Source: Heterostelium album PN500
Lineage: Eukaryota; Evosea; Eumycetozoa; Acytosteliales; Acytosteliaceae
Direction: 5' to 3'
NCBI RefSeq assembly: GCF_000004825.1
Contig: NW_008805103.1
Location: 737,171-801,170, forward strand
Length of the DNA stretch: 64,000 nt
Shown here: one piece after another, positions 1 to 11,000 of the stretch
Layout: each line of letters begins with the position of its first letter
Position numbering within the stretch: the stretch's first letter is position 1
Made by a program: the position numbers and the translations under genes
Notes under the pieces: generated by a model
The model's database searches: none
Seen by the model: the letters and a program-made list of their open reading frames with translations, nothing else
What the model was told of the DNA's origin: nothing

Positions 1-544
1 TATTATTTCTATTTTTTTTATTATTATTATTATCTTTATCAGCTCCATTTGGTGAATTGTTATTATTATTGTTATGTCCATATGATAAATCTAAACTATC
101 ATAATCATTATTATTACTACTATTATTATCAATATTATTTATATTATTATTATTATTGTTATTGTTATTTTTAGTATTAATTTTGTTATTATTGTTATTG
201 AAATTTAAACCTTCTGGTATTATTTGTTTTGTATTTTTAAGATTTGAGTTGTGATCTGTCATATCTAATGAACTTTTAACACCTTTGTAATTTGGTCTGT
301 TTATTAGCTCGAGTGTATCTGGATCCAGCTCTATCTCTATCTCGTCCTGTCCATAGCCCATGGTGAATTCCAATTCTGATTTGTTACGCTTGTTCTTGAA
401 GTTCTCTACTTCATCGTCATCCTGTAAGTGTGTATCTAAATTGATGCTACTAACAACACTAGCATTACTACTACTGATCAAACTAACATTATCAGCCAAC
501 TCCGAGTCGGAAACTCCCGATTTTTTAAAATGAATTTGTTTCTT

Positions 545-612
<68 letters not shown>

Positions 613-784
613 GACTATTATTATTATGATGTTGAACTTGTTGTTGTTGTTGTTGTTGTTGTTGTTGACTATTATTACTCTCTAAATCATCAATATGTAA
701 ATCTATATGTTGATGTTGATGATTATTATTTGAATCGTATGAATCTTTTAGATGATCGTCACCTTCATCTATTAAAGTCTTCAT
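1..784 (-). CDS. poly-Gln/poly-Asn protein of unknown function, 5' part only
   Basis: The reading frame is open from an ATG at 784-782 to the window edge, so about 261 residues are visible and the C-terminus is missing. The product starts MKTLIDEGDDHLKDSY, then has two poly-Gln tracts (coded by the CAA runs near 641-667 and 547-613) separated by an Asn-rich spacer. A more complex acidic segment follows, including SELEFTMGYGQDEIEIELD at about 300-390, and then Asn-rich sequence to the edge. I recognise no domain. Such tracts are common in dictyostelid regulators but do not identify a function. The gene is divergent from the transporter at 1844. No intron is needed in the visible part. Confidence 0.75.
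547..613. repeat. TTG/CAA trinucleotide microsatellite
   Basis: A near-perfect run of about 22 TTG units (CAA on the coding strand) encodes a poly-Gln tract in the minus-strand gene. A second, shorter run lies at about 641-667. Confidence 0.9.
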
Positions 785-1843
785 ACTTTAAGCTCTAAAA
801 GTGAAGTATGTATATATAATATCTACTAAAATAAATTAATGATTAATCATATGAAAAGATCGGCACGTGCAGATATCATAGAAAACGATGTCGTTTTATT
901 AAAAAAATTTAATAAATTTGCACAAAAAAAAAAACAATAAATCTTAATTTTCTTTTTTTATTATTAGCTTTAAAAAAAGTTTTTCAAAACTTAAAAAATT
1001 TTCATTGGGCATCGGAAAAAGTCATTTTTTAATTGGGCTGACATCATTTTATATTTTATTGTATTGCTCAGAAGATTGTATATTTAGATAAACAACTTCT
1101 ACTCCTACAAATACTAAAACCACTTCTTTTTACAATCTATCTAATGAAAACAAAACAAAAATTGGAATCTTTTCTTTTTTTAATAGATTAAAAGGATTTT
1201 TTGAGTTAGAATAACTAATTATTTAAGGTTGTTATTTTATCTTTTTCTCATTATTACTTGTGGGATCCATTGACATCATACTTCTCTAAGCAATGAGTGT
1301 AAAGTAAAAAAAAAAAATATAATTGTCTGTCTTTAAATTTTTGATTTTTGTTATTTCACCACCTTTGCAAGGGCAAGTAGAGAAGAGATGTTGATCATTA
1401 TAAGTTCAATGAAGAAGTTTGAACTAACTGATTATCACTAGAAGGATGAGATCCCTGATAAGATTCAAAAAAAAAAACATTTCAATTGTGTGTCAACTTT
1501 GAAATAAATTTTTGATTTGCACTTTTATAATCAAGTTTGAAAAATGTAATTGGTAATAGAGTTCGGAGATTAGAAAACCATCAAATCATCACCAATCTTA
1601 AAAATGGGTTCAGCGAACCACTAATAACTGACTCTATAAACTCTGTCATTTAAGTTTGAGATAAATTAAACTGAATTTATTTCTTTGTAAATTAATATAT
1701 TAACATCTTTCTTTTCTGCAGAATTATATTAAATTTAAAGAAAAAATATTGATAGGTATTTAAATTAGAATTTAATACATCTTTTTTACTATCAATATTT
1801 TATTAATATTTAAATACAAATATATATATTCAAATATTAAAAT
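785..1843. other. intergenic region between divergent genes
   Basis: About 1.06 kb of AT-rich DNA lies between two divergent starts and should hold both promoters. Less AT-rich islands at about 1370-1470 and 1550-1640 stand out from the background. They contain short self-complementary pieces (for example ggttcagcgaacc near 1611) but no open frame and no RNA family I can name. Confidence 0.6.
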
Positions 1844-3262
1844 ATGACATCTATATTTGGAACACTTAAAAGAATATTACCAAATACAGAGGATTGGTGG
1901 AGTACTCTAATTGGTCTTGGAACTTTTGCATTTTGTTTTGTAATTTCATTCAGCAGTAAATCGGATTATACTACCGCACCAATATGGTCGAATAATCCAG
2001 GAACTTTCTTTACCGATTCATACTATTGGGTTTCCATTCCGATTGCCTTTGTAGTTTTGCTATTTGGAACCTATGTACCACTTAAATTCATGGAGAAGCG
2101 ATTCGATCTCAAAGGCTTTGTATTTATATTCCTCCTGACGATACTCTGTATTATCATTGGAAATCAAAAGACATTTCATGCCGTTGGTGTAGGTGCACCG
2201 GTTTGGTCTATTGGCATTGGATTTATGTTTTCCAACATTGTTTTCCGAGGCTACCATGTCTATGTCAATTTGAGAAGAAGAGAAGGTTACCAGACTATTC
2301 AAGACGACCGAACCCTCGATGAAATGGAGAATAGCGCCTCTCTGAAATTAAAGGAAACCAAGTCGATTTGGACCGAAGATTGCATTCCAAGGTGGTTGAA
2401 ATGTGTGTTGCTCGACGAATACTTTATCAAGGTGAGTCTTGTACTTTTGGCAATGGATTTGTTGAAGGTAAAAGATGTTTTTGTTCCATCTATCATTGTA
2501 TCATCCGATACCATCTTTTTATTCCTGTTTTTGTTTGTGGTCGGTTGGAAGATTTGGGTTATCGATCGTGATACCGCTATGGTTGCAGCCGCCGCAGTTT
2601 CGATTTGTGGTTCGTCCGCGGCCAATGCCATAGGCTCGACTATTGGCGCATCGAAAAGTGCAATCTCATTCCCTATTGCTATTATGGCGATATGGACGGT
2701 TCCATGCATTGTTTTGATGCCAATTATGTACACCAAGTGGCTGGAGGATGCTCTACACTGGACCAGTCGTGAGGGTGGCGCATGGATAGGTGGAACCATC
2801 GATACTACGGGCGCGGTAGTCGCAAGTGCAGCGACGATCGACGATGACGCCAAACAGGCGGCAGCCATCGTTAAAATGTTACAGAACTGTTTGATCGGTC
2901 CGATTTGTCTGATCGTGCTTATCGGCAACATCTATTTGAATAGAGAGAAGGAATCCGATATCTCTGGAAAGAAAGTACTTCAAATCCTCTGGAACAGATT
3001 CCCAAAGTTTGTTCTTGGTTTCATCTCTGTTTGTTTGATATTGTTGGCATTGCCTAGCTCCGATTGGAAAACACAGATCATCAACACCTCTTTGTTGGGA
3101 AGCTCTTGGTTTGAAACAATGGGATTCGTTTGTATCGGGTTGAACATCAACATCACAGAGATTTGCAACAATCTAAGTGTAATGAAACTATTGGTTTTCT
3201 ACCTTTTGGCTCAAGCATTCGATATGTTTACAACTGGTTTATTAACAAATTATGCATTTTAA
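1844..3262 (+). CDS. YeiH/UPF0324-type multi-pass membrane protein (putative sulfate exporter family)
   Basis: A single-exon gene of 472 residues with roughly ten hydrophobic segments. The central region around residues 245-300 (Ala/Ser-rich, SICGSSAANAIGSTIGASKSA) and the later GGAWIGGTIDTTGAVVASA, followed by AIVKMLQNCLIGP, match the conserved core of the UPF0324/YeiH family (Cons_hypoth698), annotated in bacteria as putative sulfate exporters. The substrate is not proven even in bacteria. The start at AAAATATGACA has the expected A-rich context. The gene is intron-free, with GC-richer codons than its surroundings, and has a CTATAA-type short repeat in its 3' flank. Family membership is fairly secure; the transport role is inferred. 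Confidence 0.8.
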   Translation: MTSIFGTLKRILPNTEDWWSTLIGLGTFAFCFVISFSSKSDYTTAPIWSNNPGTFFTDSYYWVSIPIAFVVLLFGTYVPLKFMEKRFDLKGFVFIFLLTILCIIIGNQKTFHAVGVGAPVWSIGIGFMFSNIVFRGYHVYVNLRRREGYQTIQDDRTLDEMENSASLKLKETKSIWTEDCIPRWLKCVLLDEYFIKVSLVLLAMDLLKVKDVFVPSIIVSSDTIFLFLFLFVVGWKIWVIDRDTAMVAAAAVSICGSSAANAIGSTIGASKSAISFPIAIMAIWTVPCIVLMPIMYTKWLEDALHWTSREGGAWIGGTIDTTGAVVASAATIDDDAKQAAAIVKMLQNCLIGPICLIVLIGNIYLNREKESDISGKKVLQILWNRFPKFVLGFISVCLILLALPSSDWKTQIINTSLLGSSWFETMGFVCIGLNINITEICNNLSVMKLLVFYLLAQAFDMFTTGLLTNYAF

Positions 3263-4120
3263 AACAAAACAAAACAAAACAATAACTATAACTATAACTA
3301 TAACTGTGGCTATATTTTTAATAATTTAATAATATTTCAAATTTAATTTCTTTAAAACGATTTCAAAATCAGAGAGATGGTTAATAAATACAAGACAAAC
3401 TATTGAGAATGGAATATGGCCTTGAATTAGTTGTTAAATACCAAATTGCTTATCTTTTTGCACCTAAAATATCTATATTATGGTTATATCTTCCCATAGT
3501 TGTAATATGATAACTTCACAATTATCAGTGAAGAGAAAAAATATAAATTAAAAAAAAAAAACATGATAATGAGAGACAATACTCTATGTCTAACATTCAT
3601 ACTTGTGTGGTGGTAGAGATAACAAGAGAATTGAAATAAAAAAAAAGTTGTTTGATTAAATTTAAAAATTGTATGAAACTTACAATGATTAAACAAACCA
3701 CATGATAAGAAGAAATGCATTGATTCTGCACATGAAAAAACAACATTAAAATTATGTGTGTGGTTGATGTATTAAAAAAAAACAAAATGAACTGATCACT
3801 AATTTTTCATAGGATATGTTCATTGTTTGGGTTGTAATCTTTACTCGCATTCATATGAAAAATAATTGTATAAGAAATAATGGTGGTGCTTAATATGAAT
3901 ATGAATAGTGATGTGATGTTATATATTTTTGTTAAAACAAATATTAATAATAATATAAAATGAAAATAAATAAACAAAATCAAAGGAACTGAATTCACGA
4001 AACAACAATAACAACAACATTCATTGTTTAGAAACTATACTCAACAACAACAAGTCTATAAACCAAAACCTACCCAACAACCAACTAATTACTTTATAAA
4101 TTAATACATAAATCAAACAA
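3263..4120. other. intergenic, no gene seen
   Basis: AT-rich sequence with scattered low-complexity frames only. The A/C-rich stretch at about 4000-4120 (many CAA and ACC triplets) looks like the 5' untranslated region of the small peptide gene at 4121. Confidence 0.6.
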
Positions 4121-4285
4121 ATGGAAAAACTATTTGCAATCCTACTTATTGTCTTGGCTCTCATCTCCATGGTAATGGCTTCCCAGTGTGATTGTGAAGA
4201 GGCATACGAAGCTTGCAGCCTTAAGGGCGGTACCGCATTATCATGTGGCCGTGATCTGTTCATCTGCCTTAGTAGCTGTGCTTAA
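4121..4285 (+). CDS. small secreted six-cysteine peptide
   Basis: A 54-codon frame. Residues 1-20 form a clear signal peptide (MEKLFAILLIVLALISMVMA), followed by a mature peptide of about 34 residues beginning SQCDCEEAYEAC. Its six cysteines at 23, 25, 32, 42, 49 and 53 give spacing C-x1-C-x6-C-x9-C-x6-C-x3-C. Codon third positions are much richer in G and C (CTC, GGC, ACC, TGC) than the flanks, which supports coding. The ATG context is caaacaaATGG, and an AATAAA-type signal occurs near 4397. I know no named family for it. An extracellular signal or matrix peptide is possible but unproven. Confidence 0.75.
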   Translation: MEKLFAILLIVLALISMVMASQCDCEEAYEACSLKGGTALSCGRDLFICLSSCA

Positions 4286-5469
4286 AATGCGATGAAAAAG
4301 TGCATAAAAAAACAAAAAACATCAATTTCCTTCCAAACAACTAAAATTGACAAACAACAAAACACAACAACTACAAATAATAGTATTAAACTAAAGTTAA
4401 TAAAATATTCGCACTAGTTTTCTAAAAAAATAAAAATAAAAACACAATTTCAAAAAACAAATTTTTATTTAATAAATTGTTAACATTACACATATTATAT
4501 ATAACTGTTGAAATCAAAATCTATTATAAATTTAAAGAAATAAAAATAAAGTTAGTAAAAATACGTCTTTTTAAAATCATTAAAAAGATTGATTCGATAT
4601 GTTATAAAAGATCAGAGTTAAGCAGCCAGCTTTTTCTTCTTATTACCAATGCATCGATATTCATACGTATATAAATAAAAACACACGGCTCCGTCGGTAA
4701 TTTGTATCATCATCCAAATATAACAAATTAAATCAATCTTTATCTTTATTAACTTTTACATGTACTTACAAATTTTTAATAATAATAATATTCTTCACTT
4801 TCCCAAGAAACAAATACACAAAAACAAAACACCTAAAAAAGAAAATCAATCAAAAGAAAAAAACAACTATTTATATTATTAGTATGATTGATTATTTTAA
4901 AATTTATATATAATAATAATTAAATAAATATAAATATATAATGAGAAGTTTTGGTGTCAGAAGTTAATTCATATATAATCAACGTGTATGTTCAGAGACT
5001 CTAGTCTGTGAGTATGAATGTTTCATCATCAAAACTATAGATATTTATATTATAATAGATGGATAAATAAAATTTAATTGATCGAACACTTACTTTAGCC
5101 AAAAAACGAATGAAGCAAAAAATGTTGGTGCCGTCAGTTTTGTTAACAAAAGTCTCCATAGCAAAAAAATTAGGCTCCAAAAACGGTTCATAAAAAAAAA
5201 AAGTAAAATTTTTTTTTGGTTGGTCGAACTTCAAAAATAAACCAAACTTTGTTCATTTAAAATATTACAATGTTTTATTATTATTATTAAATTTATTATG
5301 TTATCTATCTGTTACAATATTGTTTTAAAAAATTGGTTATTAGTTATTATTATTATTATTACTATTGTTTTTGGAGTGTTGGGTTGAGTTTTGAGGTGAG
5401 TTGAGTTGAGATGGGTGATGATGAGTTGACGAAACCAAAAAGTTATGTTTACAATTTTTGATTAAAAAA
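4286..5469. other. intergenic, no gene seen
   Basis: Very AT-rich. A minus-strand frame at 5001-5234 has an intron-like GTAAGTG...TATAG element (5093-5035), but splicing leads directly to a stop, so I do not call a gene. Short GAGTT/GATGA repeats at 5380-5430 lie in the 3' flank of the kinase/phosphatase gene. Confidence 0.5.
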
Positions 5470-7215
5470 TTAACATAATTTGAATGTCTTTTCTTCACAA
5501 CCGTATGCTTTTGGAGTGAGTTGAATTAGAGTGTGTAGTGGTATGTTTAAAAATGGACATTCCTCTTTGACGCGACCGGTTAGGTAGGAGTAGAGACAAC
5601 GGAGAGTGGCTTGGTGACTTACTATCAGTATCGGAAGTTTGGTTCTTTCCAGCTCGAGTAGCAGCGGTTCCAGCCGCTGTATGACATCTTCGTACGACTC
5701 GCCACGCGGATAACGATAGCTAAGTTTGTCAGAGTCACGTGCAGCACTCTCGTCCGGCATCTTGTCTTGGATCTCCTCGTAGGTCATTCCGTCGCAGATA
5801 CCGGCGTCGATCTCGTCGAGACCGCGCATCACCACTTTCGGCTGTGAGATATACTGTGCCGTACGGATGGCGCGTTTCAAGCTCGATGTCCACACTACCA
5901 CCTCACCGTCGTAGCCCTCCTTGCGCAAGTTGCCGCACCAATCCGAGATCCAAACGGCCAGTTGATGCGCGTAGTTGTCGCCACGCTCCGTCAAGTCGGA
6001 GTCACCACCGATCTTGCCGGCGGCATTAAACTCTGATTCACCGTGACGAGTCAGCCAAATTGGACGTGGATGTATATGTAAATTCATCAGGAAAAACACA
6101 ATTCTGCTCGGAATGTAACCAGTTATATTATTCACCTCTATCTTCTTGCCGACATCAAACAACTTTATATACTGAAGATCCGCTCCTTCCACCGGTTCAT
6201 ATACCTTATTATAATGTGCAATTCTATCTCTAAAATCTTGTACTGCTTTCTTTGAATCTGCACCAGCATAACTAAATAAATAAGTAAATAAATATTTGAA
6301 AAAAATTTTAAAGTGATTAAATTCAAAAAACTTTTTCCAGGTTTTTGTTTTTTCTTATTTTTCCCAGAGAAATTATTACTACTTACTCTGGAGATAATAA
6401 TTTTGTTTCTTTTATGTTGGCTTCTATTACATCGGGATCGTTACAAATTGATTCTATAAATAATACATTCATTTTCTCACGGGTACAACGTGTGAGGATC
6501 AGTTGACGACGTTCGCGTGTGCTGTTGGTGGCATCGTAGATTCCAACTCTTCCTCCGTTGTGCAGCCATGAGATCATGTCGTCGAGAGCGGCCACAGCCA
6601 TATGAAGACGTGCTTTGATACCCTCTGGATTCTGTGGATCGAAAAAGTCGTGTGGCTGACCGGTACCGATACGAAGTCGACGGTACTCACCGACATTGAA
6701 CACCTTTGCCGGCAACAACATCCAATTCAGCATTCTACAGATCTTTCGAGCGACATAAGTCTTTCCACGTGCTGGCAAACCAACCATTACCAAAACTATC
6801 TTTTCTTTATCCAATCCTGTATAGCCAGCCGATCTTTTCTTTCCATCATCAGCTAAATGTAGATTAGAAAATATTGTACAAGTGAGTTTGTTAATAAATC
6901 GAATTGAATTGAATTAGAAAAGTAAAGTAAAGTAAAGTAAAGAGTTATGATTAACTTACCCATATCATGTTTAACAAGAATAACTTGAAATTCCGTTAGT
7001 TTATCTATTGATTTGAATGGTACTTCATTTCCGGTCGATGGGTCGACATTGAAGAATGGACATTCTGTATCTTTTGGGAACTCGGGGAACTTTGAAACAA
7101 ACAGTAGTTTGAGATCGTCGAGTGTACTGCCTGTGAATATTGCTTTCTTAACTCTATCTCTTACTCTAAAGAATATTGTCTTTGGTGGTTGTTGTTTTGT
7201 TTGTTCATCTGTCAT
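5470..7215 (-). CDS. 6-phosphofructo-2-kinase/fructose-2,6-bisphosphatase
   Basis: Three exons, complement(join(5470..6271, 6387..6852, 6960..7215)), give 507 residues. The enzyme makes and degrades fructose 2,6-bisphosphate, the allosteric regulator of glycolysis. The kinase half has the Walker A GLPARGKT at about 110-117, FNVGEYRRL, and DATNSTRERR. The phosphatase half has LTRHGESEFN with catalytic His near 317, DEIDAG, and SHQATLRCL with the second catalytic His. Exon phases (1 and 2) restore VKHDM-ADDGKK and LLSPD-YAGAD, and the second junction matches the family. The start at 7215 is preferred over an in-frame upstream Met, which would only add a low-complexity AT-coded leader. About 85 residues precede the kinase and resemble no PFKFB N-terminus I know. 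Cytosolic enzyme expected. Confidence 0.95.
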
Positions 7216-7612
7216 TTTATTTATCTTTTTGCAAAAAAATCTTAAACAAAAATAAACATGAACATAAACAATATAAAGAAAACAAAACAAAGCCTAATAA
7301 AAAAATAAAATTAATATAAGATTTTGAAATTTCTCTCTGTTCAAAAAAACATGACAAAAAAATTGATCAGAGGTTGGAAAAAAAAAAAAAAAAAGGATTT
7401 TTTCTAATTTTTGTTAAAATATTTTAATTGTTTGTAATTTTTTTTATTTTTTTTTGTGGATTTGATATGGGTTTTATTTATTAATTGCAAAGATCATCAA
7501 TCTTTACCTTAAAAGATGATTAAAGAAATTTAGAAATTTATAATAGTTTTTTTTTATTTAAAATTAATAATTAAATAATAAATAGAAATCAATAAATAAT
7601 GATATTGTTGTT
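7216..7612. other. intergenic between divergent genes
   Basis: About 400 bases of AT-rich sequence with A and T homopolymers. It should carry the promoters of the kinase/phosphatase gene (minus) and the FNIP gene (plus). No specific site is recognised. Confidence 0.5.
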
Positions 7613-9480
7613 ATGGATAAATTATCAAATTTATTATTAAAAAATATTATTATATATTTAGATAATATCGATACGATCATATTTTCATTAGTTTGTAAGA
7701 GATTCTATCAAAATAGAGATACACTCATACAATGGCAATTAACTAAAAACAATGCCTATAAATACTTGGAGGATAAACATTTTCAACATTTTCATTTGAA
7801 TTCTTTTAAATCTATACTTTTGAAATCATTAGATTTATATTATATCGATAGTAAGTGGTGTTTGTTCTTAATAATTAAGTTTATATTTACTTATTATTAT
7901 TATTATTTATTAATTTATTTATAGATAGTTTTAATGATAATGAAAATAATGAAATCAATTCAAATATAAATAGTTTAGCATTTTCAGGTGGATTCACAGG
8001 CCAATTAGTTAGATCGATGTTTCCAGATTGTATTACTACTGTATATCTACCGTATCATTTCAATACACCGTTGAAAGTGGGACTTTTTTCATCTAGTTTG
8101 GTGACACATCTAACGTTTGGCGGAAAGTTCAATCAGATCCTAGAGGTCGGTGTGCTCCCGTCCAATCTGAAGTTCTTGGCATTCGGAACGGACTTTAATC
8201 AAAGGCTGATACCTGGTTCATTGCCATCGACACTCACTGAGATAGCTTTTCAATTTTATTATAATCAACCACTGGAAAGAGGTGCGATTCCACCTGCCTG
8301 TAGGAAGCTAACGTTTATGAATGAATTCGATCAGCTGATAAAAGCGGGTGATCTACCAGAGAGTTTGACTTCGTTGGCATTTGGAACGAAATTCAATCAG
8401 AAAATTGAAGTCGGAGTATTGCCAGCCGGTTTGTTGCACTTGGAGTTCGGACTGAACTATAATCATCCGATGGAGATTGGCGTGTTGCCGGAGCGGCTGG
8501 AAACTCTGAGGTTGGGATATCATTATAATCAACCATATGTATTTCCGGCTTCGTTGATATCGATTCACACTCAGCGGGTATTCGATTTCCGATTGCTCCG
8601 TCGACAATTGCAGGCCGGACAACTCGGGCTGCAAACACTCTCCACTGGAAAACTCTATAATGAAAGTTTGAATATGTCGGATTTCACAACGTTGACCCGA
8701 CTGGAATTCGGTCTGAATTTCGATAGTCCACTGAGACCAGGTGAACTTCCACCGAATCTAGAGTATCTCTATCTCGGTGAGTTGAATCAGGAGTTACCAG
8801 TTGGATCGCTTCCACCGAAACTAAAAGAAATCGTCTTTGGCAATTCTTACAATGTTTTCATACTACCGAATGTACTGCCAAGTTCACTGAAGAGAATTAA
8901 ATTTGGAAGTAGTTTCAATCAGTATTTAGTGGCGGGAGTGATACCGCTTGGTTGTGAAACTCTTTGTTTCGGTCATCAATTCGATCAAACCATCGAAGTG
9001 AACGTCATTCCACCGACCGTAACCACATTGAAATTCGGATTCTTCTACAACCGTAGAATTCAACAGGGTGTTCTGAAAAACGTTAAATCACTTACACTAG
9101 GTTATCTTTTCAACCAGACCGTTGTGTTTGACGACCAAAAGCAATCGTTTCTATCACGTTTAGTTGGTGGAGAATCATTTATTCCTAGTACACTCGAGTA
9201 TCTGGAGATTGATAATACTCTCGGTGGCATGATGGTCAATAGACCACCCGCCAAAACATTGAAATCGCTCATTTCACTTTCAGTCAATTTTCATTATACC
9301 GAACAATACAGCCATTATTTAGTGCGATTCATCGATAATGATAATTCTCTGGTGATAAGGCGGTCGACAATGGAAGGTGGAATCATTCCAAAATCAAAAC
9401 TATTTAATTCATTTGCAATGAAAAATCTAAGTATAATGAGAGAAATTCATGTATTTTCAACAAATATTAATTTCGATTAA
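7613..9480 (+). CDS. FNIP-repeat protein with F-box-like N-terminus
   Basis: Two exons, join(7613..7850, 7925..9480), give 597 residues, with a 74-base intron in phase 1. The N-terminus (LSNLLLKNIIIYLDNID, then SLVCKRFY) looks like an F-box. From about residue 110 there are some fifteen FNIP repeats of about 21-22 residues on the pattern FG-x2-FNQ-x6-LP-x2-L-x2-L (FGTDFNQRLIPGSLPSTL, FGTKFNQKIEVGVLPAGL and others). FNIP proteins are a large dictyostelid family thought to form leucine-rich-repeat-like solenoids. With an F-box such a protein would be an adaptor bringing substrates to an SCF ubiquitin ligase, but that role is inference. The gene ends 59 bases from the convergent gene at 9540. 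Confidence 0.92.
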
Positions 9481-9539
9481 AAATAAAACTGTAAATATTA
9501 TTATTGTAATCCTGTTTTTGTTTGTTTGTTTTTATTTAT

Positions 9540-10463
9540 TTATAGATTCCATTTATTCCAGCCTTCATTCATTAGATATGAAATAACATCATTCTTTGAC
9601 CATGTTCTATATAGATTCTGTGAGTATGGTTTACAGAATGGTTCATTCTTGTAGAATTCAATGAAATAGAATAAACGGTTCTCACGTGAATATACTTTTG
9701 GACTTTGTTTGATGGTTGTATGGCAGTTATTCATAAACATCTCTAGTTGTTTGGCATCCTCTCCAGATTCCATTAGAATTTCAAAGGCATAGACCAACTT
9801 GGTTTGATAGACCATGTAGTTGCCAACGGCAAGTGTTTCTTCCCAACCCTCAACAGCTTGCTCTTGATACAACTCTGTGTAGTGATCGAATCCTGTCTTG
9901 ATTCTCGAGTTGTCATCGTAGTGTTTCACCAACTTTCCGATGTTTCTAACGGTATCTTTATAGAGTTCTTTGGTATCTGGTGATCCTTGTTTGTGTAGCA
10001 GTCCATAGGTTCCAGCGAGATCTGCCGACTTTAGCTGATGGAAACAAGAGTAGGCAGCCACCGGTTTTCCTCTCGTTGCCCAATTGAAAGTAAAGAAGAA
10101 ATGATATGGATAGCTGTTGATACCTGACCAACTTCCAGAGAGATTGCTTTTATCTGGTGAGCTTGCATCCAGCAACATAAATATATTGGGAATATCCTTT
10201 AGTTTTGTTTCCTTTTGGATATCGTAATCTGACTTGGCAGTCAAAACGTTATTCAAATCCAAATTTCCCAAAATGATCTCCTTAAAGAAACACTCAAACT
10301 GGTTATCTCTCTCCAATTGTGGATCGTTAGCAGCCAATCCAAGACTTTTTCTGACTTGACTAAGAGATGCACCTCCACGAATTCCTCCATTTCCAACACC
10401 TACTGGATTCTCTGTTGCTTTTAATCCAACACTTTGTGTTTGCTGTTGTTGAACTTTGTTCAT
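9540..10463 (-). CDS. conserved-looking protein of unknown function, 307 aa
   Basis: A single-exon frame of 307 residues with an ATG at 10463-10461. The N-terminal 35 residues are Gln- and Gly-rich. The rest is a well-mixed globular sequence with no signal peptide or transmembrane segment, rich in aromatics (SYPYHFFFTFNWATRGKP, SYLMNEGWNKWNL at the end). Codon use is clearly coding. I recognise no family, catalytic motif or repeat. It is convergent with the FNIP gene at 7613. Confidence 0.8.
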   Translation of the reverse strand: MNKVQQQQTQSVGLKATENPVGVGNGGIRGGASLSQVRKSLGLAANDPQLERDNQFECFFKEIILGNLDLNNVLTAKSDYDIQKETKLKDIPNIFMLLDASSPDKSNLSGSWSGINSYPYHFFFTFNWATRGKPVAAYSCFHQLKSADLAGTYGLLHKQGSPDTKELYKDTVRNIGKLVKHYDDNSRIKTGFDHYTELYQEQAVEGWEETLAVGNYMVYQTKLVYAFEILMESGEDAKQLEMFMNNCHTTIKQSPKVYSRENRLFYFIEFYKNEPFCKPYSQNLYRTWSKNDVISYLMNEGWNKWNL

Positions 10464-11000
10464 AGTTAAAAATAATTTAGTTATTTAATTTTCTTAAAAT
10501 AATTCTTTTCTTTCAAAATCTATCTATTAATATCATTAATTTATTCATAGACGAATATGTTTAAAAAAAAACAAAAAATTAAAAAAAATAAATAAATTTT
10601 GGAATCTGTTGTTTCTTCTTTGGGATTTCATTTTTATATGTTTTTCCAATTGTTTTTTTTTTATTCCAATGAAAATATTATTTCCAAATCAGATTTTGGA
10701 TAATATATGATCTTCAGAGTAATCAAATTTCTTCATTTCCTTTTTTAAAATTTTATTGAGGTTATTTCACTTTTTTTAAATATTTCCAAAAAAGACAATT
10801 TAATATTATTATCTTTTTCTTTTGTATGATGATCAAAGTTTTTTAATTTTTTAAAACACTTATCATTCTAATACTCTTTTTGAGGGATCAAATATTTATT
10901 AAATTTTTAAAGATCCATATGATAGGATAGAAATTAGAGATTGTCATTTGCTAAGCATTTATACACCTATTTTTTATATTTCTTTTCTTTTTTTAAAAAA
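10464..11000. other. intergenic, no gene seen
   Basis: AT-rich. It contains the element GAGGGATCAAAT followed by ATTTTTAAAGA (about 10880-10915), which recurs about 1.09 kb downstream ahead of the intact paralogue, so the tandem duplication included upstream regulatory DNA. Confidence 0.6.

Noticed and set aside
1384-1460. Possible C/D-box snoRNA (GATG-like and CTGAT-like boxes in a GC-richer islet)
   Set aside because: C box is not canonical, terminal stem is weak, and no guide target can be assessed.
2299-2931. 210-codon frame antisense to the YeiH-like gene
   Set aside because: Shadow of the transporter's codon bias. The plus-strand protein has clear family motifs.
5001-5234. 77-codon minus-strand frame with an intron-like GTAAGTG...TATAG segment
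   Set aside because: Splicing leads straight into TGA. The frame is Phe/Lys-rich AT noise with no homology cue.
7216-7290. 25-residue upstream extension of the kinase/phosphatase frame
   Set aside because: AT-coded, low-complexity leader. The Met at 7215 has a better context and begins sensible protein sequence.
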